Origin: Rhodococcus sp. (in: high G+C Gram-positive bacteria)
Lineage (GTDB): Bacteria > Actinomycetota > Actinomycetes > Mycobacteriales > Mycobacteriaceae
Reading direction: 5' to 3'
DNA length: 64,000 bases
NCBI GenBank assembly: GCA_012514505.1
Contig: JAAZAD010000512.1
Location: 1-64,000, forward strand
The notes beneath the pieces were generated by a model. The model was not told the DNA's origin and did not search any database. It saw nothing but the letters and a program-made list of their open reading frames with translations. Positions 28,303 through 38,700 of this stretch are shown in pieces (position 1 is the stretch's first letter; each line of letters starts with the position of its first letter). A program made the position numbers and the translations under genes.

Positions 28303-28833
28303 TTACGCGGCTTGCATCGATACCTGGTTCGGGGGGCTTTCGACGGTCTGCCTCGGCAGTCCGATGCCGGCCAGAGCCAGGAAATGCGACCACGCGGCAT
28401 CGCCGTCGGCGCCGCACGCCTCGACCCACGCGTCGTGAATCTGTTCGAGTGCGGCCTGGTCGCGCGCGGTATCGACCAGGTCGTCGATGGTGTCGATCCG
28501 GCGGTCGTAGAGCAGTGTTGCGGCCTGTTGGATGTGCCGGGCTTCGATGGGTACTCCCGTCGCGGAGTAGCGGCGCTTGTAGCTGGCGACCTTGCCGGCC
28601 CACTGGTCGGAGCTGCCGACCTCTTCGAACGTCCTCAGCAACGCGCGGGCGCCGTCCGTGACGGGCTGTTCGTGGCGTGCGCGGCGGTATGCGACATATC
28701 GGTCGACGACCCCGATGTCGTCCTGTCCGAGATGCGACTGAACCGATTCGATGATGCACAGCGCGAGGCTGTGCCGGTAGTCGTCGCCGACTGCTTCCGG
28801 TGCGTCGATCGAGGTGGTCACGAGATCCTCCAA
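28303..28833 (-). CDS. Hypothetical protein (176 aa, helical)
   Basis: MEDLVTTSIDAPEAVGDDYRHSLALCIIESVQSHLGQDDIGVVDRYVAYRRARHEQPVTDGARALLRTFEEVGSSDQWAGKVASYKRRYSATG...; coding-like composition, no recognised motif. Confidence 0.7.
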   Translation of the reverse strand: MEDLVTTSIDAPEAVGDDYRHSLALCIIESVQSHLGQDDIGVVDRYVAYRRARHEQPVTDGARALLRTFEEVGSSDQWAGKVASYKRRYSATGVPIEARHIQQAATLLYDRRIDTIDDLVDTARDQAALEQIHDAWVEACGADGDAAWSHFLALAGIGLPRQTVESPPNQVSMQAA

Positions 28834-28894
28834 GTGCAGTACTTCGTGCTCTGGAGGATGTATCGGCGCGGTCCGGTGAAATGTTGCAGTTCGG

Positions 28895-29521
28895 CTACAA
28901 GAGATTGCTCGCTTCCGTGTCGGTCAGTTGATGGAAGTCGTCGTACGCGGCTCCCACACCGCCCAGATCGGTCGGAATCCACGGGCAGACGACCTCGTCC
29001 GCGACCACGTTCACTCGCTGCACGGCCTCGGGGCACGCGACAGGGACGGCCACGATCACTCGATCGGCTCCCTCGATGCGGACCGAATGGCAGGCCACTG
29101 CCACCGTCGCCCCGGTAGCCATTCCGTCGTCGACGAGGACGACGGTTCGCCCATGCAGGTCGATGCGGGGGCGTCCGCCGCGGAGCACCTTGGCGCGCCG
29201 GGCCAGTTCGTGACGCTCGTCGGCCTCGACCTTCTTCAATGCCGAGGGGGAAACTCGCGAATGCCGCACCACGTCGTCGTTCATCACACGGGTTCCGCCC
29301 TCTCCGATCGCGCCCATCGCCAATTCGGGTTGCCAGGGCAGGCCCAGTTTGCGGACCACGAGAATGTCGAACGGCGCGTGCAGGGCCAGTGCCACTTCTC
29401 GGCCGACGGGGACCCCGCCACGTGGGAGAGCGAGTACGACGACACCTCGCCCCCGCAGGTGAGTGAGCGAGTCGCACAGTGTGCGTCCCGCCGCGGTTCG
29501 GTCGGAGTAATGCATCGTCAT
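28895..29521 (-). CDS. Phosphoribosyltransferase-domain protein
   Basis: VVLALPRGGVPVGREVALALHAPFDILVVRKLGLPWQPELAMGAIGEGG...GRTVVLVDDGMATGATVAVACHSVR (PRPP-binding motif VVLVDDGMATGAT). Confidence 0.9.
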   Translation of the reverse strand: MTMHYSDRTAAGRTLCDSLTHLRGRGVVVLALPRGGVPVGREVALALHAPFDILVVRKLGLPWQPELAMGAIGEGGTRVMNDDVVRHSRVSPSALKKVEADERHELARRAKVLRGGRPRIDLHGRTVVLVDDGMATGATVAVACHSVRIEGADRVIVAVPVACPEAVQRVNVVADEVVCPWIPTDLGGVGAAYDDFHQLTDTEASNLL

Positions 29522-29581
29522 CTCCGATATCGACGCTACCCGCGGAGCGTCGCCGATGCTTGCCTGGTCGGGCCGTTCGGG

Positions 29582-30379
29582 TCAGGGTGCGGCGACGCGG
29601 AATCTGCGTAGCTCGAGCGCCGGGTTCTTCTCTCGAACCTCACGCACCCGTTCCGCGGTCAGGGAACTGTGGACGACCCCTGGCGATTCGCCGAGAGACG
29701 CACAGACCACCCCCATCGGGTCGACGATCATGCTGTTTCCTGCCCCGCCCCGCCCACATTGGTCGGCGGCCGCCACGTAGATGGTGTTCTCGATCGCCCG
29801 CGCCCGCACGAGCGTCGTCCAGTGATCTTCCTTCAGGGGGCCGGGGATCCATTGTGCGGGCAACACCACAACGTCCGTCCCGGCGTCGACGAGGTGGCGG
29901 GTGGTCTCGGGGAAGCGAAGGTCGTAACAGGTCTGCATGCCGAAGGTGAGACCGCCGGCCGTGAACGTCTCCGGTTTCGCGATCTCGCCGGGGCGGATGA
30001 CGTCCGACTCGGTGAACCCGAATGCGTCGTACAGGTGCAGTTTGCGGTACACGGCCGCCAGGTTGCCGGTGGGCGAGAGCGAGACCAGGGTGTTGGAGAT
30101 GCGCTCGTCCCCGGACAGTTCTTCGGCGATACCCGCAACGAGGTGGATCTTCAGAGCTGCGGCGACGTCCGCCAGGCCGGTGACGAATTCGCCGTCCAGC
30201 GGCTCGGCCGCGTCGACGATGCGTTCGTCGACGCTCGGCGCGGTGAACATCGAATACTCGGGCACGACGACGACGTCGGCACCGAAATCAGCCGCTTCCT
30301 GTGCGAGCATGCGCACCGTGCGCAGGTTTTCCTGCTTGTCCTGACCCGGACCGAACTGAGCGACCGCAACCTCGACCAT
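29582..30379 (-). CDS. Carbon-nitrogen hydrolase (nitrilase superfamily)
   Basis: MVEVAVAQFGPGQDKQENLRTVRMLAQEAADFGADVVVVPEYSMF...YRKLHLYDAFGFTESDVIRPG...GMQTCYDLRFPETTRHLVDAGTDVVVLPAQW: Glu-Lys-Cys triad context. Confidence 0.92.
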   Translation of the reverse strand: MVEVAVAQFGPGQDKQENLRTVRMLAQEAADFGADVVVVPEYSMFTAPSVDERIVDAAEPLDGEFVTGLADVAAALKIHLVAGIAEELSGDERISNTLVSLSPTGNLAAVYRKLHLYDAFGFTESDVIRPGEIAKPETFTAGGLTFGMQTCYDLRFPETTRHLVDAGTDVVVLPAQWIPGPLKEDHWTTLVRARAIENTIYVAAADQCGRGGAGNSMIVDPMGVVCASLGESPGVVHSSLTAERVREVREKNPALELRRFRVAAP

Positions 30380-30486
30380 GATCACCACGCTATGCGAGCA
30401 AATGTGAGATGGCATCCGTCACTGTTTGCGGCGGATTTGCGCGGGCCGTCCTTCGGGTAGTTGATCGTGCACTAAACTGCTGGTCA

Positions 30487-32250
30487 ATGAGTGAGAACGA
30501 GCAAGCCCCCGAGAATCCCACCTTTGCCGACCTCGACATCGACGATCGGGTGTTGAAGGCATTGTCCGACGTGGGGTACGAGTCGCCCTCACCGATCCAG
30601 GCGGCCACTATTCCGCCGCTCCTCGCCGGCAACGACGTGGTCGGTCTTGCGCAGACCGGTACCGGTAAGACTGCAGCCTTCGCGGTGCCGATTCTCTCCC
30701 GAATCGACTTGTCGCAGAAGTCTCCGCAAGCATTGATCCTCGCACCGACGCGTGAGCTCGCGTTGCAGGTCGCGGAGGCTTTCGGGAAGTACTCGGCGCA
30801 CATCCCCGGCTTGCACGTGCTGCCCATCTACGGCGGCCAGGCGTACGGCGTTCAGCTTTCCGGCCTGCGCCGCGGCGCGCACGTGGTGGTGGGGACGCCG
30901 GGGCGTGTCATCGACCACCTCGAGAAGGGCACGCTCGACATCTCGAAGCTCGCGTTCCTCGTTCTCGACGAGGCGGACGAGATGCTGAAGATGGGATTCC
31001 AGGAGGACGTCGAGCGCATCCTCGCAGATACCCCGGAATACAAGCAGGTCGCGCTCTTCTCGGCCACCATGCCCGGTGCGATCCGGAAGATCTCCAAGCA
31101 GTATCTGCACGACCCCATCGAGATCACGGTCAAGTCGAAGACGTCGACGGCCTCCAACATCTCGCAGCGGTACGTGCTCGTTGCGCACCAGCGCAAACTC
31201 GACGCCCTCACGCGTATTCTCGAGGTCGAGACATTCGGGGCCATGATCATCTTCGTCCGTACCAAGCAGGCGACGGAGGATCTCGCGGAACGTCTCCGCG
31301 CACGAGGGTTCTCTGCGGCGGCGATCAACGGTGACATCGTGCAGGCCCAACGTGAGCGCACCATCGGGCAACTGAAGAACGGCGCACTCGACATTCTGGT
31401 GGCCACTGATGTCGCCGCCCGCGGACTCGACGTCGAGCGCATCTCCCACGTGGTCAACTACGACATTCCGCACGACACCGAGTCGTACGTCCACCGCATC
31501 GGCCGTACCGGCCGTGCGGGCCGTGCAGGTGAGGCACTCCTGTTCGTCGCCCCGCGCGAACGTCATCTGTTGAAGGCGATCGAGCGCGCCACTCGCCAGC
31601 CGCTCGCCGAGATGCAGTTGCCCAGCGTGGAGGATGTCAACGCACAGCGAGTCGCCAAGTTCGGTGACTCGATCACCGAGAGCCTCACGTCGGACAACCT
31701 GGGGTTGTTCCGGAAGATGATCGAGGATTACGAGCGCGAGCACGACGTGCCGCTCGCCGACATCGCTGCCGCGCTCGCCGTGCAGTCCCTCGAGTGCGAT
31801 TCGTTCTTGATGGATCCCGAGCCGCCGCCCCCGCCGCGCCGTGAACGCGAGCCGCGTGAGCGCCCGGCGCGCCGCTTCGACGACGGCCCGCCCAAGCGTT
31901 CGCGTGGGCCGGGGGAGCAGGAATTGTCGACGTACCGCATCGCGGTCGGCAAACGGCATCGTGTCGTTCACGGGGCCATCGTCGGCGCGATCGCGAACGA
32001 GGGTGGTCTGCGCCGCAGCGACTTCGGGCACATCAGCATCCGGCCCGACCACAGTCTCGTGGAGCTACCGGCAGACCTGCCGCGGGAAACACTCGAGGCG
32101 TTGCGTCGTACCCGCATCTCGGGCGTGCTGATCCAGCTTCAGCCGGACCAAGGCCCACCCAGTGGCCGACCCGGGCGCGGCGGACGGGACGACCGTGCCG
32201 GCGGTCGCTTCAAACGCGACCGCGACGGAAAGCGCAATCCGCGGGGTTAG
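30487..32250 (+). CDS. deaD: DEAD/DEAH box RNA helicase (DeaD-type with DbpA-like domain and basic/Gly tail)
   Basis: TFADLDIDDRVLKALSDVGYESPSPIQAATIPPLLAGNDVVGLAQTGTGKTAAFAVPIL...VLDEADEML...LFSATMP...HRIGRTGRAGRAGEALLF; STYRIAVGKRHRVVHGAIVGAIANEGGL; tail GRPGRGGRDDRAGGRFKRDRDGKRNPRG. Confidence 0.93.
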   Translation: MSENEQAPENPTFADLDIDDRVLKALSDVGYESPSPIQAATIPPLLAGNDVVGLAQTGTGKTAAFAVPILSRIDLSQKSPQALILAPTRELALQVAEAFGKYSAHIPGLHVLPIYGGQAYGVQLSGLRRGAHVVVGTPGRVIDHLEKGTLDISKLAFLVLDEADEMLKMGFQEDVERILADTPEYKQVALFSATMPGAIRKISKQYLHDPIEITVKSKTSTASNISQRYVLVAHQRKLDALTRILEVETFGAMIIFVRTKQATEDLAERLRARGFSAAAINGDIVQAQRERTIGQLKNGALDILVATDVAARGLDVERISHVVNYDIPHDTESYVHRIGRTGRAGRAGEALLFVAPRERHLLKAIERATRQPLAEMQLPSVEDVNAQRVAKFGDSITESLTSDNLGLFRKMIEDYEREHDVPLADIAAALAVQSLECDSFLMDPEPPPPPRREREPRERPARRFDDGPPKRSRGPGEQELSTYRIAVGKRHRVVHGAIVGAIANEGGLRRSDFGHISIRPDHSLVELPADLPRETLEALRRTRISGVLIQLQPDQGPPSGRPGRGGRDDRAGGRFKRDRDGKRNPRG

Positions 32251-32298
32251 TTCCTCTTCGGTTCGAAGTCGCGGTGCGGCAGCGGGTGTTTCGTGCTG

Positions 32299-32943
32299 CT
32301 ATTTCCGTGCTGCGACTTCGGCGGGCAGCGGGCCCTCCTCGGGAACGTAGAACGATCCGACCGTCGGGAGCACGTGACATGCGGCTGTTGCGTAATTGAC
32401 CGTGCCGAACATGGCGGCGACCACCGTGCCCGAACCGGTGTGCACCGTTGTGGACAGTGACGGGTACCCGCCTGCTGTCGTCTCGTCCAGCGCGTCGATT
32501 CCGCTCGCCCCGGTGGTGGTGTTGATCCACGCAACACTCAGTAAGGACGTCGTCACGACGCCGGGGTGTGCGGACAGCGCCTGAAAGCTGACCGCGTCCC
32601 CGTGAACGACGGGGTTGGTGCTCGGCGCCATCGTCACGGTGACGGGCGCGCTGGGTCCGCAACCGATCGTGGGCGCGGTGTAGAAGAACGGTGTGTGCTC
32701 GTCGGCGACGTCGGAGAGCTTCGGCGAGGCCGTGAGGGCCTGCAGTGCAGCGTGAGCCGCTGCACCTTCGACCTTCTCGTGGATGGAGCCCACTCCCGGG
32801 AGATCGGGGATGCCTGACAGGTCGGGGGTGAAGGGGGCGGCCGCTGCCTGGCCGGTCAGGGCGAGTGGCATTGCGATCGCTACCGCGCCAGTGGCGAACG
32901 TGCGCAGTATCCGACCCTCGACGTGCACGTGTGTTCTCCTCAT
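32299..32943 (-). CDS. Secreted protein with signal peptide, unknown function
   Basis: MRRTHVHVEGRILRTFATGAVAIAMPLALTGQAAAAPFTPDLSGIPDLPGVGSIHEKVEGAAAHAALQALTASPKLSD...; N-terminal Sec signal ending AAA. Confidence 0.78.
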   Translation of the reverse strand: MRRTHVHVEGRILRTFATGAVAIAMPLALTGQAAAAPFTPDLSGIPDLPGVGSIHEKVEGAAAHAALQALTASPKLSDVADEHTPFFYTAPTIGCGPSAPVTVTMAPSTNPVVHGDAVSFQALSAHPGVVTTSLLSVAWINTTTGASGIDALDETTAGGYPSLSTTVHTGSGTVVAAMFGTVNYATAACHVLPTVGSFYVPEEGPLPAEVAARK

Positions 32944-33020
32944 TGCCCCTGCGCTGAGGGGCCGTCCCGACTCGTGAGCACTCCCCGACAACAAATGCCC
33001 GCGGAAAACTTACCCGAGCG

Positions 33021-35003
33021 TCAGGATGAGGTGAGTGACCGGGCCGACATCGTGTCGTCCTCGGTGTCGAAGCTCGCGTCCCGCTCGGTGTCTGAGCTCG
33101 CGTCCCGCTCGGTGGCGAAGCTCGCGTCCCGCTCGGTGTCCGAACCCTCGTCGAACTGGGTGCGATAGAGCTGTTCGTAGCGTCCGCGGCGTGCCAGGAG
33201 TTGATCGTGCGTTCCGCGTTCGACGATGCGACCTGCTTCGACCACCAGAATCAGATCTGCGGCACGCACGGTGGACAACCGGTGCGCGATCACGATGGAC
33301 GTTCGCCCTGCCAGAGCCTCACCGAGCGCCGCCTGGACTGCCGCTTCGGAGGTGGAATCGAGGTGTGCGGTCGCCTCGTCGAGGATGACGACGCGGGGTT
33401 GGGCCAAAAGTAGGCGCGCGATCGTCAGCCGTTGTCGTTCGCCACCCGACAGTCGGTAGCCGCGCTCGCCGACGACGGTGTCGAGTCCGGCCGGCAACGA
33501 TGCGATCAGCTCGGTAAGGCGCGCCCGTTCGAGTACGTCGGCGACGTCGTCATCCGTGGCTGCGGGATTGGCGAGGAGAAGATTGGCTCGAACCGTGTCG
33601 TGAAACAGGTGGCCATCCTGGGTGACCATGCCGACGGTGGCCCGCAATGAATCCGTCGTCACGTCGCGGACATCGACGCCCGCGATTTCGATCGAACCGT
33701 GGTCGACGTCGTAGAGCCGTGGAACGAGTTGCGCGATGGTGGATTTGCCGGCCCCGGACGATCCGACGAGCGCGATCATCTGTCCAGGCTCGGCGCGGAA
33801 CGAGAGACCGTGCAGCACCTCCACGCCGCCCCGAGTGTCCAGGGAAGCGACCTCCTCCAGCGAGGCCAGCGACACCCGGTCGGCGGACGGGTACGCGAAC
33901 TCGACGTTCTCGAACTCGACCGAGGCAGGCCCCGTGGGCACGGGGACGGCGTCGGCCTTCTCCTGGATCAGGGGCTCGAGGTCGAGGACCTCGAAAACTC
34001 TCTCGAAGCTGACGAGGGCACTCATCACATCCATGCGTGCACTGGCCAACGAGGTCAGAGGTGAATACAGGCGGGTCAGCAGCATCGCCATGGCCACCAC
34101 CGCGCCGGCGTCGAGGATCTGGCGCAAGGCATAGAACCCGCCGAGTCCGTAGACCAGCGCCAGCGCCAGCGCCGAGACGAGCGTGAGTGCGGTGACGAAC
34201 ACCGCCTGCAGCATGGCGGTTTTGACCCCGATGTTGCGTACCCGTCGGGCGCGGACCGCGAACTCGGCCGATTCCTCGGATGGGCGGCCGAACAATTTCA
34301 CCAGCGTCGCGCCCGGTGCCGAGAACCGCTCGGTCATCTGCGTGCTCATCACCGAGTTGTGGTTGGCGGCCTCGCGGTTGAGTCGCGCCAGCCGGGCACC
34401 CATGTGACGTGCGGGCAGCACGAAGATGGGCAGCAGAAGAAGCGCGAACAGTGTGATCTGCCAGGAGATTCCGATCATCACGACGAGCGTGATGAGCAGT
34501 GTGACGATATTGCTGACGACGCCCGACAGTGTGTTGCTGAAGGCGCGCTGAGCGCCGATCACGTCATTGTTGAGGCGGCTCACGAGAGCGCCGGTACGCG
34601 TGCGGGTGAAGAAAGCAACCGGCATGCGTTGAACATGGTCGAACACTGCGGTGCGCAGGTCGAGGATGAGGTCCTCGCCGATGCTCGACGAGAACCAGCG
34701 AGTGGCCAGTGCCAGGGCAGCTTCGAGCACTGCGATGACCGCGATCAACACGGCGAGACGGACCACGACGCCCACATCGTCGCCGTCGACGATGGCATTG
34801 ACGACCCGCCCGGCGAGTACTGGTGTGGCAACAGCGAGTGCTGCCGTGGCCACACTGAGCAGGAGAAACCAGATGAGACTACGGCGGTGCGGTAGTGCGA
34901 ATCCTCCGATGCGGCGAAGTGTTGCCCGCGAGAACGGGCGCTTGTCCTCCTGTGCATGCATCGCGTTGTACATCGAGTTCCACGCGGTGACTTCCATGCT
35001 CAT
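33021..35003 (-). CDS. ABC exporter half-transporter (permease-ATPase fusion)
   Basis: TMD then GSSGAGKSTIAQLVPRLYDVDHGSIEIAGVDVRDV...GYRLSGGERQRLTIARLLLAQPRVVILDEATAHLDSTSE; C-terminal 8-aa repeat tail. Confidence 0.93.
   Translation of the reverse strand: MSMEVTAWNSMYNAMHAQEDKRPFSRATLRRIGGFALPHRRSLIWFLLLSVATAALAVATPVLAGRVVNAIVDGDDVGVVVRLAVLIAVIAVLEAALALATRWFSSSIGEDLILDLRTAVFDHVQRMPVAFFTRTRTGALVSRLNNDVIGAQRAFSNTLSGVVSNIVTLLITLVVMIGISWQITLFALLLLPIFVLPARHMGARLARLNREAANHNSVMSTQMTERFSAPGATLVKLFGRPSEESAEFAVRARRVRNIGVKTAMLQAVFVTALTLVSALALALVYGLGGFYALRQILDAGAVVAMAMLLTRLYSPLTSLASARMDVMSALVSFERVFEVLDLEPLIQEKADAVPVPTGPASVEFENVEFAYPSADRVSLASLEEVASLDTRGGVEVLHGLSFRAEPGQMIALVGSSGAGKSTIAQLVPRLYDVDHGSIEIAGVDVRDVTTDSLRATVGMVTQDGHLFHDTVRANLLLANPAATDDDVADVLERARLTELIASLPAGLDTVVGERGYRLSGGERQRLTIARLLLAQPRVVILDEATAHLDSTSEAAVQAALGEALAGRTSIVIAHRLSTVRAADLILVVEAGRIVERGTHDQLLARRGRYEQLYRTQFDEGSDTERDASFATERDASSDTERDASFDTEDDTMSARSLTSS
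33064..33135. repeat. 24-bp tandem repeat, 3 copies, encoding (ERDASFDT)n in the ABC exporter C-terminus
   Basis: GTGTCGAAGCTCGCGTCCCGCTCG / GTGTCTGAGCTCGCGTCCCGCTCG / GTGGCGAAGCTCGCGTCCCGCTCG, plus partial copies on each side. Confidence 0.9.
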
Positions 35004-35087
35004 GCCGGTGCTCCTTATCGGTTGCCGCCCAGGCTAGGGGAGGCCACTGACACCGACGGTAGAACCTGAAGTGAACTTCAGGTCAAG

Positions 35088-35675
35088 TCACGTGGCAATG
35101 TCGACCACCAGACGAGTCGGCCCGGTCAGCGCGTGGACCGAGAAGGGTCGTCCCTTTTCCGAAACACCGATGAACGATTGGGTGACCCCCTCGAACACCA
35201 GAGCGCCGTTGACATCGGTGACCACGCCACCCGGAATGCCGGAGACGGGGTCCGGCCCGGAGTACGGCTCGACCTTGCTGTCGAACGGGTATGCCGAACC
35301 GGTGATCCGAACCTCCAGAATCGCCTGCCCGCCCACATCGACGGGGCGGCCGCTGCCGTCCTGAGCTGCCGCGTCGACGTACTCGACATTCCATCCGGGG
35401 GTTCCGGTGCCACCGAGTTCGTACACGACGCGGTTGAACCCCTCGTGTTCGCCTACGCGGATGTCGGTGACCGACAGGGCAGCTCCCTCGGAACGCTGCG
35501 CTTCCTTCGGCGACGTGTCGGTGGGGATCGCATCGTCGCTCGCCACAGAGGTGGTGGGCAGCAACGACGATACCGAGGTGGTGGCGGAGTCGCTCTCGGC
35601 ACAACCGCCGAGCACGAGCGCGCACGCGGCTATCGCGGCGAGTGGGGCAAGGCGTCGAGGTGTCGTCCGAGTCAT
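35088..35675 (-). CDS. Lipoprotein with AMIN-like domain
   Basis: MTRTTPRRLAPLAAIAACALVLGGCAES (lipobox LGGC)...VTDIRVGEHEGFNRVVYELGGTGTPGWNVEYVD...LEVRITGSAYPFDS...GPTRLVVDIAT. Confidence 0.85.
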   Translation of the reverse strand: MTRTTPRRLAPLAAIAACALVLGGCAESDSATTSVSSLLPTTSVASDDAIPTDTSPKEAQRSEGAALSVTDIRVGEHEGFNRVVYELGGTGTPGWNVEYVDAAAQDGSGRPVDVGGQAILEVRITGSAYPFDSKVEPYSGPDPVSGIPGGVVTDVNGALVFEGVTQSFIGVSEKGRPFSVHALTGPTRLVVDIAT

Positions 35676-35734
35676 CCTCCGATCGTAAGCCCGCAGGGGC
35701 CTCGAGTGATCGACCGACGTGCGCTCGGGTTGTT

Positions 35735-35786
35735 ACCAGGTGACGTCTATCGGCGCGTGCGTCACCAGGTGACGTCTATCGGCGCG
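35735..35786. repeat. Direct duplication of 23 bp (ACCAGGTGACGTCTATCGGCGCG) at the emb 3' end
   Basis: Copies at 35735-35757 and 35764-35786 (29-bp offset). Each reads APIDVTW-stop on the minus strand (TGA vs TAA). Confidence 0.9.
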
Positions 35787-38700
35787 GGACTCCACAATCC
35801 CGAGCGCGTGACGCTGGTGGTGTCGATGTCTGCGGGAACGGTGCCCGGATCCACCGGTTCGTATTGTTCGAGGGATCCCCAGTCGCGTCCGAAGTCGTTG
35901 CTCAGATAGGTCGGAACGGTCCGCGCCTGCGTGGTCATGTTGATCCAGCCGAGTGGTCCGCCGCCGTCGTGGCCCTGCCAGAGATTGGTCATGGTGACGG
36001 CGGGCCGGTCGGGCAGGATCCGATACTCGGGGATCTCGGCGACCCCGTTGCGGTGATCGAAGGGTCGCTGGCACGGAAACTGCAGTGCGACAGCCCAGTC
36101 GATCATCGCTGGTGTGTCGCTGCCGACGACCTCGTTGAGCGTCTGGGTGTGCGGCACCCGGGGCGGTGTGAGGGCAACCCAACCCTTCGGCCCGGTGTTG
36201 GTGTCTTCGGCCACCAGTCGGATCGCGTCGGCGCCTTCGGGTGCTTGGTTCAGCGGGACACGCAGATTTCGCCACGACGGGGTGGGGCCGATATCGAGGG
36301 GCCGGGCCGAGCCGAGCGTGTCGACGGTGGTGCCGTCCCCGCGCTTTCCGAACTCGACGGTGACCTCGGAGCCGGGTGTCACCACACCGTCCGAGTCGAC
36401 CGAACGGACGCTGCCGGCCGCAGCGATCGAGATCAGGTCTCCTCGGTCGGGTAGCGAGTACCACTCGGAGGTCAAGGTGGCCGGGCCAGGCGTGCCGTAG
36501 CTACCCAGTACAGGTGTTGTGGCGGGGTCGAGGCCGAACGGTAGTGCAACGTCGCTTCCGTTGATGCCCACCGCGCCGGTTCCACCGCCGGTTCCGGCAC
36601 CCGACCGTGTCGAATCGGTATCGGTTTCCTCGGTGAGGGTGCTCGAGATGCTCTCGTCCGACGTCGCCTCGTCGTCAGCGGTCAGATCGGACGCCACCCC
36701 GTTCGGGGTGAATCCAGTGTTCTGGGCAGCGAGAGCTTCGCCCGGTGGCGCGGCGATCGGTTGCAGGACGGATCGGTTGGGGTCGGTTTCGACGAGTACG
36801 TCCTCGGCCACGCCGCAGCTGTTCCCTGCGAGGGCTCCGACATTGGATTTCGCCAGAGAGAACGCGGGGTACTGATCGATAGCGGCTTTCCCCAACGACA
36901 GGACGCTGATCGCGACCATCGCGGCAGCTGCGATCGTCAATGGCGGTGCGGACCACAGGCGACCGGGTTTCCTCGGCTGCTTCTCGAACGGTTCGCGGAG
37001 GTAGAGCCATCCTGCGACCATCAGCGCGAGGAGGGTCGCGCCCAACAGCATGGTGCTGACACCCAGCCCGGCGATACTGACCGGCTTGTCCCACCACGGA
37101 ACACCCCAGGCGGAGACGTACCACCAGGAATTGCTTCCGGTGAAGCACACGGCGAGGAGGAACAACACGGCTGCGGTGAAGAGTGTCCGGTTGCGCGGCG
37201 ACCGCAACACTGCCGGTCCTACGGCGATCGCAGCCAGAACCGCCATCGCACCGGCCAGGCCGGCGAACACCCCGAATTGGTGGGTCCATTTGGTGGGTGT
37301 GAAGGTCATCAGCGCCACCGCGGCGATACTGATCCCGACGAGCCGTCGGCCGGGTCCGAGCGCGACACCCGGGATGCGTCCACCGCGACTCATCATCACC
37401 ATCAGAGTGGCGCCTATCGACAACAGCATGGCGAACACGGCGAACCGTCGCGTCAACGAGCCGTCGGCGCCCATGTTGAGTAGCCAGTCGTAGCGCTTGT
37501 ACTCGTGGAACCACGGCTCGGATGGGGGAACGGAGTGCACGCGCTGCATTTCCAGGACTGCAGCCAGCGTTTGGTCCGCGAAGCAGGCGACGAGTACCGC
37601 CAGACCCGCAGCCACCATGGGCCCGAGAAGTGCGAGGTAGCCGACCTGCTTGGCGCGAGCAGCGATGATCTGCTGGATCGGGCGAGCTCCGGCGATCAAC
37701 GCACCGAAGCAGATGACCCCCGACGGGCCGGATGTGAGCGTGAAGGCAGCGACAAGCAGTGCCACCGCCGCAGGTAACAGGCGACGGGTCGCGATTGCGC
37801 GTTCCACGCAGCACCACGTGAGCAGCGCGCCGACGGCGATCGCCGGCTCGGGGCGCAATCCGTTGTTGTACGGCAGCCAGAAGGCCAGGAAGAGAAGACC
37901 GCCGGTCCACAGCGCCACCCTGTTGCGCCGGACGGAGACGCCGAGCCGCGGCACCACCTCACGGCTGATCAGGAGCCATCCCACGATCCCCAGGATCAGG
38001 GCGGGCAATCGAACCCACGGGCTTGCCGTCGAGATCGATGCCAGTAGTCCGAAGAGGTCGTAATAGGGCGTGCCGAACGGGGCCTCGGGGACACCGAACC
38101 AGCGGAAGTAGTTCGCCATGTAGCCCGATTCGATCGACGATCGGGCCATCGTGAACTGGTAGCCGTCATCGGAGGTGGTGGCACCGATGAAGTGCCACAA
38201 CACCAGGGTCCCGATCACGCCGGCGTCGGCGAGACCGAACCGCCACCAGTTCGAGGGGAAGAACCTGCGTGCGGAGCGTCCGTCGAGTGTGTCGATGCGG
38301 TGCAGCGCGAACAGAGATATGGCGACCGAGAGGACCGCAAGGTTCATCGCGGCGAGTTTCAGCGCACTCGGTGTCGACGAGAACCGTGAATCGATGTCCG
38401 CATGGACCGACAACCCGGCGGGGGCTTGTCCTGTCAGGTCGGTGAACACGCCGACCACCTGCGGGCGCAGGTCACCCGAAACGACGATGTCGTCGTCGCG
38501 CCACGACGGACTCACCGTTGTTCCTGCCGCGGTGGCAGACACCGACACCGTTCCTCGTGCGGCCTCCGCCGCGGGCGCCGAGAACAGCACCCGATTGCGT
38601 TGCACGATCTCGAACAGCGACTCCTGCTCGTCGGTTACGACGCGGGCGAAGAATCCGTACTGCTGCGCGCCCTTCCCGTCGGTGGGCGCCGACGACACGA

